A stretch of 33,104 bases of DNA from Christensenella sp. UBA6880. GTDB lineage: Bacteria; Bacillota; Clostridia; Christensenellales; CAG-917. The translations under genes were made by a program, and so were the position numbers. The stretch lies in NCBI GenBank assembly GCA_002449145.1, contig DKCG01000017.1:1-33104 (forward strand), given 5' to 3'. The notes beneath the pieces were generated by a model. It did not search any database. It was not told the DNA's origin and saw only the letters and a program-made list of their open reading frames with translations. Positions 15,033 to 22,091 of this stretch are shown here, in pieces. Each line of letters opens with the position of its first letter. Position 1 is the stretch's first letter.

Positions 15033-16037
15033 TTACTTTGTGAGACCCTCTTGCACTGCAACGGCACAAGCGACCGAAGCACCGACCATCGGGTTGTTGC
15101 CCATACCGATGAGACCCATCATTTCGACGTGTGCGGGAACGGATGAAGAACCTGCAAATTGTGCGTCGGAGTGCATTCTGCCCATCGTGTCGGTCATGCC
15201 GTAGGACGCAGGACCTGCCGCCATATTGTCGGGGTGAAGCGTACGACCCGTGCCGCCACCGGACGCAACGGAGAAGTACTTTTTGCCGTTGTCAACGCAC
15301 CATTTCTTGTAAGTGCCTGCGACGGGGTGTTGGAAACGAGTGGGGTTGGTCGAGTTGCCGGTGATGGAAACGTCAACGTCTTCAAGACGCATAATCGCAA
15401 CGCCTTCGGTGACGTCGTCTGCGCCGTAAACTCTGACTGCCGCGCGTTCGCCGTTGGAATATGCGGTTTCCTTGACGACTTTGACTTCGCCGGTGAAGTA
15501 GTCCATCTTGGTTTGGACATAAGTGAAGCCGTTGATACGAGAAATGATAAACGCCGCGTCTTTGCCGAGTCCGTTGAGGATGACTTTAAGGGGTGTTTTT
15601 CTAACTTTGTTTGCGGTTCTTGCAATGCCGATTGCGCCTTCTGCCGCCGCGAAAGATTCGTGACCTGCGAGGAAAGCGAAGCACTTTGTGCTTTCTCTGA
15701 GAAGCATTGCCGCGAGGTTGCCGTGTCCGAGACCGACTTTGCGTTGTTCTGCGACCGAACCGGGGATGCAGAAAGATTGCAAGCCTTCGCCGATTGCTTC
15801 TGCCGCATCGGCGGCGTTTACGCAATTACGCTTGATTGCGATAGCGCAACCGACGGTGTACGCCCAAACTGCGTTTTCAAAGCAAATGGGTTGGATGCCT
15901 TTGACGATAGCGTTGCAGTCAACGCCTTTTTCGAGGCAGATGGCTCTTGCTTCTTCGAGGTCTTTGATGCCGTATTGAGCGAGAGTATCGTTGATTTTGT
16001 CTATTCTTCTTTCATAACCTTCAAATGTTACACTCAT
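15033..16037 (-). CDS. GGGtGRT family protein
   Basis: 334 residues containing the motif that names the family, GGGTGRT at 260-266 (ASGGGTGRTLHPD). Other conserved-looking segments are EQRKVGLGHGNLAAMLL (96-112), KCFAFLAGHESFAAAEGAIG (118-137) and the glycine/methionine-rich C-terminus (MMGLIGMGNNPMVGASVACA). No signal peptide or membrane helix is seen, so it should be cytoplasmic. The family is known in Clostridia and some other anaerobes, always of unknown biochemical role, and commonly next to a NifU-like scaffold protein, as here, 15 bases upstream. That linkage suggests a role in iron-sulfur or related cofactor handling, which is inference. The ribosome site GGAGGACG precedes the ATG. 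The 3' end has been partly duplicated. Confidence 0.9.
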   Translation of the reverse strand: MSVTFEGYERRIDKINDTLAQYGIKDLEEARAICLEKGVDCNAIVKGIQPICFENAVWAYTVGCAIAIKRNCVNAADAAEAIGEGLQSFCIPGSVAEQRKVGLGHGNLAAMLLRESTKCFAFLAGHESFAAAEGAIGIARTANKVRKTPLKVILNGLGKDAAFIISRINGFTYVQTKMDYFTGEVKVVKETAYSNGERAAVRVYGADDVTEGVAIMRLEDVDVSITGNSTNPTRFQHPVAGTYKKWCVDNGKKYFSVASGGGTGRTLHPDNMAAGPASYGMTDTMGRMHSDAQFAGSSSVPAHVEMMGLIGMGNNPMVGASVACAVAVQEGLTK

Positions 16038-16052
16038 TGTTTCGTCCTCCGA

Positions 16053-16754
16053 TTATTCTTGACGCGGATCAATCCACTTAACAGCGCCGTCTTCTGCTTT
16101 ATATCTGCCGTACGTGCCGGTGCATTTTGCAAGCGCTTCGTTTGCGTCGACGCCTTTCTTGATCATATCCATAAACACGCCGAGTTTGCAGAATTGATAA
16201 CCGATGATTTCGTTGTTTGCGTCGAGAGCGACTTTGGTGACGTAACCTTCGGCCATTTCGAGATAACGAGGTCCTTTGGACACGGTAGAGTACATCGTGC
16301 CGATTTGGCTGCGATGGCCTTTGCCGAGGTCTTCGAGACCTGCGCCGATGACGAGACCGCCTTCCGAGAATGCGGATTGCGTTCTGCCGTATACGATTTG
16401 CAAGAAAAGTTCACGCATAGCGGTGTTGATAGCGTCGCATACGAGGTCGGTGTTGAGTGCTTCGAGAATGGTTTTACCGGTGAGGATTTCAGCCGCCATA
16501 GCCGCAGAGTGGGTCATACCCGAGCAACCGATAGTTTCGACGAGAGCCTCTTGGATAATGCCGTCTTTGACGTTGAGGGTGAGTTTGCACGCGCCTTGTT
16601 GAGGTGCGCACCAACCGACGCCGTGAGTAAGACCGCTGATGTCCTTGATTTCTCTTGCTTGCACCCATTTACCTTCTTCGGGGATAGGGGCGGGACCGTG
16701 GTTGGGACCCTTTGCAACGCAACACATTTTTTCAACTTCACTTGAATATTGCAT
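16053..16754 (-). CDS. NifU-like iron-sulfur cluster assembly scaffold protein
   Basis: 233 residues. Cysteines C11-C12, C49 (GWCAPQQGAC), C56 and C77 (IGCSGMTH) are placed like the ligands of IscU/NifU-type scaffolds, although the spacing is not that of standard IscU. The IGCSGMTHSAAMAAEILTG stretch corresponds to the GCAASxAS...L region of that fold. The protein is longer than IscU by a C-terminal region (about 150-233) without recognisable motif. No iscS/sufS desulfurase or suf genes are nearby, so it is not the general assembly system; with its GGGtGRT partner it forms a two-gene operon likely serving one specialised target. Ribosome site TTGGAGGC and a promoter with inverted repeats lie upstream. 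Confidence 0.85.
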   Translation of the reverse strand: MQYSSEVEKMCCVAKGPNHGPAPIPEEGKWVQAREIKDISGLTHGVGWCAPQQGACKLTLNVKDGIIQEALVETIGCSGMTHSAAMAAEILTGKTILEALNTDLVCDAINTAMRELFLQIVYGRTQSAFSEGGLVIGAGLEDLGKGHRSQIGTMYSTVSKGPRYLEMAEGYVTKVALDANNEIIGYQFCKLGVFMDMIKKGVDANEALAKCTGTYGRYKAEDGAVKWIDPRQE

Positions 16755-16797
16755 AGATAATAGCCTCCAAAAAGAGTGTTTTTATATTATTATCGAT

Positions 16798-16826
16798 ATT
16801 TTATCATATTGATAATATTTTATCAA
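16798..16826 (-). promoter_or_regulatory. Promoter and operator-like inverted repeats of the GGGtGRT operon
   Basis: On the minus strand TTGATA (16821-16826), 17 bases, TAAAAT (16798-16803). The core is overlaid by dyads: TTATCA (16801-16806) with TGATAA (16810-16815), and TTGATAA (16809-16815) with TTATCAA (16820-16826), sharing a half-site. Three alternating half-sites across -35 to -10 are what a repressor would use to block polymerase. The half-site (TTATCA) is compatible with several metal- or redox-type repressors, but I cannot name one. Confidence 0.6.
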
Positions 16827-16998
16827 GAAAAATATTACAATTTCATTCTGTTCGCGTGTAGATTTGTATTTGCTTTTCGTTGACGTTTTTCAATGCGTTT
16901 CGAATATCTAAAATGATTTTAATAAGTTAGAATATCACTTTTTGAAAAATTGAGTTTCAAAAGTTGTTTTGCGTTAAATTTTCCTTTTCAAAAACAAG

Positions 16999-17027
16999 TT
17001 GCCAAACCTCAAAAGCGGTGTTACAAT
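16999..17027 (+). promoter_or_regulatory. Promoter of tyrS
   Basis: TTGCCA (16999-17004), 17 bases, TACAAT (17022-17027). The resulting leader is only about 30 bases, too short for a T-box, and no T-box signature is seen in the 307 bases before tyrS. The remaining AT-rich sequence (16827-16998) shows no gene. Confidence 0.6.
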
Positions 17028-17061
17028 CGAAATACTAAATAATATTAAAGGAATTTATATT

Positions 17062-18273
17062 ATGTCACAAAACGTTATCGACCAACTTCGCGAACGCGGT
17101 TTGGTTAAACAAGTGGTTTTTGAAGAAGACCTCAAAAAGTTGCTCGACGAAGGTCCTCAATCCTTTTACATCGGTTTCGACCCGACGGCGGACAGTCTTC
17201 ACGTCGGTCATTTTATGCAAATGATAGTCGCAAAGCGTTTGCAAGACGCAGGCCATCGTCCCATCATTCTTATCGGTGGCGGAACGGCAATGATAGGCGA
17301 CCCGTCCGGACGTACGGATATGCGCTCGATGATGACCAAAGAGACCATTCAGCACAACGTCGATTGCTTCAAGAAGCAAATGGCGAAATTCGTGCGTTTC
17401 GAGGGCGAAAACGCGGCGATCCTCGTCAACAATGCCGACTGGCTTCTCGACCTCAATTACATCGATTTCTTGCGCGAAGTCGGCGCAAACTTTTCGGTGA
17501 ACCGCATGCTCACCGCAGAGTGCTACAAGCAACGCCTCGAAAAGGGACTTACGTTCCTTGAATTCAACTATATGCTTATGCAATCCTACGACTTTTTGGT
17601 GCTCAACCGCAAGTACGGCTGCGTGCTTCAATGCGGCGGCGACGATCAATGGTCGAATATGCTTGCGGGCGCGGATCTCATTCGCAGAAAAGAGCAAAAA
17701 GACGCGTTTGCAATCACTTTCGGTTTGCTCACGACGTCGGAAGGCATAAAGATGGGCAAGACGGCAAAGGGCGCGGTTTGGCTCGATCCGAACAAGACCG
17801 CACCGTACGATTTCTTCCAATACTGGCGCAACATCGCGGACGCGGACGTCGAAAAAGTGTTCCGTTTCCTCACGTTCGTGCCGCTTGACGAAATCAAAGA
17901 ACTCACTCGCTACAACGACGAGCGTATGAACAAGGCAAAAGAACGCCTCGCATACGAACTCACTAAGATGGTACACGGCGAAAAAGAAGCCGACGACGCA
18001 CTTGCAAAGGCGCGCGCGGCATTTTCGGGCGATAGCGAGAATATGCCGAGCGCAACCATACCTCAAGGTATGACTTCAGTTGCCGACATACTCGTTGCGG
18101 TTGCGAAAGTTCCGTCCAAAGGCGAGGCAAAACGCCTCATTCAAGGCGGTGGCATATCCGTTGACAATCAAAAAGTGACGGACATTATGGCGCAAATCAG
18201 CGACAGCCAGATTGCAAACGGTTTTGTCCTTCAAAAGGGCAAAAAGAACTTCTACAAAGTTACGGTAGAATGA
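17062..18273 (+). CDS. tyrS: Tyrosyl-tRNA synthetase
   Basis: This 403-residue class I synthetase charges tRNA-Tyr. The HIGH motif is HVGH (47-50). The tyrosine/ATP site stretch GGGTAMIGDPSGRTDMR (72-88) and QCGGDDQWSNM (190-200) are present. The KMSKS loop reads KMGKT (230-234), a variant known in TyrRS. The C-terminus (about 335-400) is an S4 RNA-binding domain (IQGGGISVDNQKV). The length fits the TyrZ-type subgroup. The ATG at 17062 after AAAGGA is chosen; a longer frame from 16999 overlaps the promoter. The gene ends in an ATGA overlap with the next. Confidence 0.97.
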   Translation: MSQNVIDQLRERGLVKQVVFEEDLKKLLDEGPQSFYIGFDPTADSLHVGHFMQMIVAKRLQDAGHRPIILIGGGTAMIGDPSGRTDMRSMMTKETIQHNVDCFKKQMAKFVRFEGENAAILVNNADWLLDLNYIDFLREVGANFSVNRMLTAECYKQRLEKGLTFLEFNYMLMQSYDFLVLNRKYGCVLQCGGDDQWSNMLAGADLIRRKEQKDAFAITFGLLTTSEGIKMGKTAKGAVWLDPNKTAPYDFFQYWRNIADADVEKVFRFLTFVPLDEIKELTRYNDERMNKAKERLAYELTKMVHGEKEADDALAKARAAFSGDSENMPSATIPQGMTSVADILVAVAKVPSKGEAKRLIQGGGISVDNQKVTDIMAQISDSQIANGFVLQKGKKNFYKVTVE

Positions 18274-18899
18274 AAACGTATCGCTACGTTGACGGTGAGT
18301 TCGAGGTGAAAATCGAGATAAAACGCTCGATTTTCATTGCCACCGTAAAAGGCGAACTCAACGCCGACGAAGCGGAAGATTTCGTTAAATCCGTGCGTAA
18401 AAAGTATCCCGACGCCACGCATAACTGCTATGCGTACGTCGGCGACGAACTCGGAAACGTCACGAGATTCAGCGACGACGGCGAGCCGTCGGGTACGGCG
18501 GGACAGCCTATACTCGACGTGCTTCGCAAGCAGAATATCGTCAAAACGGCAATCGTCGTTACGAGATATTTCGGCGGAATCAAACTCGGTGCGGGCGGAC
18601 TTGTCGGCGCATATTCTCAAACGGCGGCAGATGCCGTAAAGGCTGGAAAAATATCTCAAAAAGTCGAGAGCGCGCTCGTCGAGATTCGCGCGGATTATCC
18701 AACTCACGCAACCGTCGAAAAGTATCTTCGCAAAAGCGGCGTTTTGATTGACGATATAACCTACGGCAACGACGTGACGAGCAAAGTCTACGTTGCGCTC
18801 GACGACAAAAACGCGTTTATCGAAGGCGTAAACGAAGCCTCGCTCGGTCGTGCAAACGTCGTAGATACGGGCGTCGTTTGCTTCAAAAAACTCGGTTAG
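18270..18899 (+). CDS. yigZ: YigZ/IMPACT family protein (UPF0029)
   Basis: 209 residues with the family's hallmark sequences FSDDGEPSGTAGQPIL (about 69-84) and VVTRYFGGIKLGAGGLVGAYSQT (about 96-118). The N-terminal domain is the IMPACT domain; the C-terminal DUF1949-like part is ferredoxin-like. Bacterial YigZ proteins have a predicted translation- or nucleic-acid-related role, not defined biochemically. Start overlaps the tyrS stop (ATGA), so it is translated in a coupled way. Confidence 0.92.
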   Translation: MKTYRYVDGEFEVKIEIKRSIFIATVKGELNADEAEDFVKSVRKKYPDATHNCYAYVGDELGNVTRFSDDGEPSGTAGQPILDVLRKQNIVKTAIVVTRYFGGIKLGAGGLVGAYSQTAADAVKAGKISQKVESALVEIRADYPTHATVEKYLRKSGVLIDDITYGNDVTSKVYVALDDKNAFIEGVNEASLGRANVVDTGVVCFKKLG

Positions 18900-18938
18900 A
18901 ATACCGAAAATTCAAATATTTTAACTTTTGGGTGCATT

Positions 18939-19427
18939 GTGTCGGATTATCCTCTTGACGAAGAAAGAGCCAAAAAGGCTTACGAAACGCTTGTGAAATA
19001 CCTTGCGGGTTCTGCGCGTTCCGAGCAAGAATGTAAGGACAAGTTGTACGACAAAGGCTTCCACAAAGACGAAGTTGATTTTGCCGTTTCCAAAGCGAAA
19101 AGTTACAGATACGTTGACGACGATGAATATGTGCGCATGTTTTTGCTGTTCAACAAATCACGCTACGGCGCAAGAAAGATAATCTATAAACTCACAAACG
19201 AGAAAGGCGTGGACAAAAACATCGTCGAAAATATAGTTTTCGACGAAATCGACGACGATTTTGAACTCGAACTTGCCGAAAAAATGGCGAGAAAGTTTGT
19301 CAAAACGAAGAAAATCGAGGATAAGTCGGATTCGCAAAAGGTCGGTGCGCACCTTTTTCAAAAGGGTTTTGACTGGCGCATAATCAACAAAGTTATGGCA
19401 ACTCTTTTCGACGTTTACGAAGACTGA
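18939..19427 (+). CDS. recX: RecX regulatory protein
   Basis: 162 residues made of three-helix repeats, as in RecX, which caps RecA filaments and limits recombination. The LAGSARSEQECKDKLYDKGFHKDEVDFAVSKAKSYRYVDDDEY segment is the typical first repeat (ARSExELxxKLxxKGF...I...xxYxDDxxY), and RYGARKIIYKLTNEKGVD the second. The GTG start at 18939 is the best option, with a weak GGGTG ribosome site. recA is not in the window; separation from recA is common. Confidence 0.88.
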   Translation: MSDYPLDEERAKKAYETLVKYLAGSARSEQECKDKLYDKGFHKDEVDFAVSKAKSYRYVDDDEYVRMFLLFNKSRYGARKIIYKLTNEKGVDKNIVENIVFDEIDDDFELELAEKMARKFVKTKKIEDKSDSQKVGAHLFQKGFDWRIINKVMATLFDVYED

Positions 19428-19568
19428 ATATCTAAAATATTGCACACCTAACATCTGAATCGAACTTCGATACGACAATTAACCAAAAGCCGTGACGTTA
19501 CTTAAAAAGCGAGCGATTGTCTAAAATTGGCAAGTCTAATTTTAACAAAAACATCGATAAAAGCAACT

Positions 19569-19594
19569 AAAAAGCACGCAAAGGCGTGCTTTTT
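19569..19594. terminator. Bidirectional terminator between recX and mazF
   Basis: AAAAAGCACGC (19569-19579) pairs with GCGTGCTTTTT (19584-19594). It has A and T runs on both sides and serves the convergent genes; the mazF stop codon begins within the right arm. The remaining bases 19428-19568 show nothing else. Confidence 0.85.
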
Positions 19595-19946
19595 AAGTTT
19601 CAAAAAATCCCAGCGACACGAGCAACGCTTCGTTGACTCTCGTCATCATATTGAGCGGCAATTCGCCGATTTTTTCTTTCAAGCGGCGTTTGTCGAGGGT
19701 GCGTATCTGTTCGAGAAGAACGACGGAATCCTTCGGTAATCCATATTTTCCCGCTTCGAGCGCAATGTGTGTGGGTAGTTTTGCCTTGTCGAGTTGCGAC
19801 GTTACCGCCGCGGCGATTATGGTTGGACTGTATTTGTTGCCGACGTTGTTTTGTACGATGAGAACGGGACGTACGCCCCCTTGTTCGCTTCCGACCACCG
19901 GGCTTAAATCCGCATAATATAAATCACCTCGTTTAACCATATCCAT
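19593..19946 (-). CDS. mazF: MazF/EndoA-type mRNA interferase toxin, without adjacent antitoxin
   Basis: 117 residues closely following Bacillus EndoA: VKRGDLYYADLSPVVGSEQGGVRPVLIVQN at the N-terminus, then TIIAAAVTSQ, LPTHI and SVVLLEQIRTLDK. The catalytic arginine (VRPVL) and threonine (AVTSQ) are present, so the toxin looks intact. MazF cuts RNA at short sequence motifs and is usually encoded after an antitoxin (MazE/EndoAI). Here the 196 bases between this start and ddh contain no antitoxin frame, and ddh is divergent. The start is uncertain: 19946 (MDMVKRG) or 19940; neither has a strong ribosome site. The frame extends to 19967. Confidence 0.92.
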   Translation of the reverse strand: MDMVKRGDLYYADLSPVVGSEQGGVRPVLIVQNNVGNKYSPTIIAAAVTSQLDKAKLPTHIALEAGKYGLPKDSVVLLEQIRTLDKRRLKEKIGELPLNMMTRVNEALLVSLGFFET

Positions 19947-20142
19947 ATCTCGCAGTATTATTGTCAACGCACGGCTATTTTATGCAATTAAATTCGATTG
20001 AAAAATGTAATTTTCGTCAACAAGCGTGTTGTATGCGCATATATTGCACAATATCGATGCGTTGCTATGACATATTATGCCCGCGCGAGCGCAAATCGTG
20101 CGTAATTATGTCACACAAAATCGCATTTGGAGAGGTAAAAAG

Positions 20143-21129
20143 ATGATTGAGAAAGACGAAAATAAAAAGAAAATCAGAATGGGCATCGTCGGCTACGGAA
20201 ATTTGGGAAAGGCGTGCGAAAAAATCGCATTGTCAGACGAAAATATTGAACTTGTCGGAATATTCTCGAGAAGAAGCGGTGTAAAGTCAAATTTTAGAAC
20301 GAAAGTATATTTGCAAGACGACGTTTTCAAATTCGATATGGACGTCGTGTTGTTGTGCGTAGGCTCTCAAAGCGATTTGCAAGACACGGCGGCGAGGATT
20401 GCGACGAAATTCAACACGATAGACAGTTTTGACACGCACGCCGAAATGGCAAAACACATCGATAGAATGTCGAAAATCGCATATATCAACGACAGATTGT
20501 GTTTTGTCGGCATAGGTTGGGACCCGGGGCTGTTTTCGCTCGTTCGCGCTTTGTTTGACGGCGTTATTCAAAACTCGAAGTGCCAAACGTTTTGGGGCAA
20601 AGGCGTTTCGCAGGGACACAGCGAGGCGATTCGGCGCATAAATGGCGTAGTAAACGCAAAACAATACACGATTCCCAAAAAATCCGCATTGCAACTCGTG
20701 CGAGAGGGCGTTGACAGGGATTTAACGCCGAGAGAAAAGCATTTGCGAGAGTGCTACGTCGTTGCCGAAAAGAATGCCGACAAAGAGGAAATCGAGCGTA
20801 AAATCGTAAATATGCCCAATTATTTTGCACAGTACGATACGATAGTGCATTTTGTGGACGAAAAATACTTCGACGAGCATTGCTCGGGGTTGGAACACGG
20901 CGGTTTTGTGCTTGCAAACGGTATTTTTGACGATTTCAAGTCAAAAGCGGAATTTTTCTTGAAACTCGAAAGTAATCCGACTTTTACGGCAGGTGTACTC
21001 GTTGCATACGCAAAAGCACTCGCAAAAGAGTATGAAAACGGGCAAAGAGGGGTGAAAACCATACTTGACGTGCCGATTGCAGACTTATTGCAAGGCGAAT
21101 GGATTGACAAAGTGAAAAGGTTTGTTTAG
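20143..21129 (+). CDS. ddh: meso-Diaminopimelate D-dehydrogenase
   Basis: 328 residues. The N-terminal dinucleotide-binding motif (RMGIVGYGNLGKACEKI) and the conserved DSFDTHAEM, GWDPGLFSLVRAL and WGKGVSQGHSEAIRRI segments identify Ddh. It makes meso-DAP directly from tetrahydrodipicolinate with NADPH and ammonia, bypassing the acylated intermediates, and feeds lysine and peptidoglycan synthesis. Start 20143 follows GGAGAGG; the longer frame has no site. The gene is followed by a HAD phosphatase on the same strand. Confidence 0.96.
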   Translation: MIEKDENKKKIRMGIVGYGNLGKACEKIALSDENIELVGIFSRRSGVKSNFRTKVYLQDDVFKFDMDVVLLCVGSQSDLQDTAARIATKFNTIDSFDTHAEMAKHIDRMSKIAYINDRLCFVGIGWDPGLFSLVRALFDGVIQNSKCQTFWGKGVSQGHSEAIRRINGVVNAKQYTIPKKSALQLVREGVDRDLTPREKHLRECYVVAEKNADKEEIERKIVNMPNYFAQYDTIVHFVDEKYFDEHCSGLEHGGFVLANGIFDDFKSKAEFFLKLESNPTFTAGVLVAYAKALAKEYENGQRGVKTILDVPIADLLQGEWIDKVKRFV

Positions 21130-21219
21130 ACTAAAAATATAAGAAAATAAAGATGAAACGGGCAAAACGGGGCGGTTTGGCACAAAAAAACGCCTCGTGT
21201 GCTTGCAAACGGATGAAAA

Positions 21220-21870
21220 ATGAAGAAATACGATTATATTTTGTTCGACCTCGACGGAACGTTGACTGACAGCAAACAAGGAATCGTTGAGTGTATAGCC
21301 TATGCGCTCGACAAAGAGAAAATACCGTACACAAACGCAATTCTCGACAAAATGGTAGGACCGCCGTTTCGAGTGTCTATGCGCGAATACTTCGGTTTGA
21401 AAATGCCGGAAATCGAAAAACTCATCGAGATATACAGAGGGGTGTACGAAGAGGGCGGCTACAAGAAATGCAAGGTGTTCGACGGCGTTCGCGAGATGCT
21501 TTCCGACCTTAAAAACGCAGGCAAAATTCTCGGCGTTGCGACGAGCAAACCAATCAAATTTACAAGACTGATAATGAGAGATTTCGACCTTGCAAAGTAT
21601 TTCGATTTTGTTGGCGGTGCGTCGAGCGACGCAAGCAAAGAAGCAAAACGCGACATTGTTAAAATGGTGCTTGACAATCTGAAAGTCGAGGACAAAAGCA
21701 AAGTTTTGATGGTGGGGGACAGACTCTACGACATCGAAGGAGCGCACGCCGAAAACGTCGATTGCGCCGCAGTCCTTTACGGCTACGGAAGCAGAGAAGA
21801 ATTTGAAGAATACAAAGCCGACTATATCCTAAACACGCCTGCCGACGTCGTAAAACTCGTTCTCGGTTGA
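21220..21870 (+). CDS. HAD-superfamily phosphatase, phosphoglycolate phosphatase-like
   Basis: 216 residues with all HAD motifs: DLDGTLTDS (D10, D12) as the nucleophile, GVATSKP near residue 107, a lysine in KEAKRD, and GDRLYDIEGA near residue 167. The cap domain is helical and small (C1 type), like phosphoglycolate phosphatase and related 5'-nucleotidases. The substrate cannot be read from the sequence. The ribosome site is weak (GGATGAAA). Its last codons and TGA stop lie in a repeat-like sequence shared with 1390. Confidence 0.88.
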   Translation: MKKYDYILFDLDGTLTDSKQGIVECIAYALDKEKIPYTNAILDKMVGPPFRVSMREYFGLKMPEIEKLIEIYRGVYEEGGYKKCKVFDGVREMLSDLKNAGKILGVATSKPIKFTRLIMRDFDLAKYFDFVGGASSDASKEAKRDIVKMVLDNLKVEDKSKVLMVGDRLYDIEGAHAENVDCAAVLYGYGSREEFEEYKADYILNTPADVVKLVLG

Positions 21871-21905
21871 GCCGAAATTCGGCGAGCGACAGAGGATGAC
21901 AGAAA
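21862..21905 (+). repeat. REP-like fragment at the end of the HAD gene
   Basis: CTCGGTTGAGCC begins in the coding sequence and includes the stop. It continues through GCCGAAATTCGGC (a small palindrome) to GAGCGACAGAGGATGACAG. It resembles, in arrangement and partly in sequence, the fragment at 1390. After this the region to 22091 holds only a terminator. Confidence 0.35.
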
Positions 21906-21984
21906 AATTGCGAAAAGTTGCTTTTTAAGCGAAAATTGTTCTAAAAAACCGTGTTTTTTATAAAACATTCAATAGAAAATAAAG

Positions 21985-22012
21985 AAAAATCCTACTAAAC
22001 AGTAGGGTTTTT
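21985..22012. terminator. Bidirectional terminator between the HAD phosphatase and lipid-kinase-like genes
   Basis: AAAAATCCTACT (21985-21996) pairs with AGTAGGGTTTTT (22001-22012), one T-G wobble, loop AAAC. It is usable on both strands for the convergent genes. Confidence 0.8.
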
Positions 22013-22091
22013 CATTTTAGCGTATTTAGATGTAAAAGTATTATAAAAATGCCGATTTTTTGTAAAACATTGTGATTTTCTCGCTGCTTTT

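Noticed and set aside
15159..16745. 528-codon plus-strand reading frame opposite the GGGtGRT operon
   Set aside because: Composition is typical of an antisense shadow, it lacks a ribosome site, and it mirrors two well-recognised proteins on the other strand.
16827..17061. T-box riboswitch upstream of tyrS
   Set aside because: A promoter at 16999-17027 leaves a leader of about 30 bases and no T-box sequence or antiterminator is seen.
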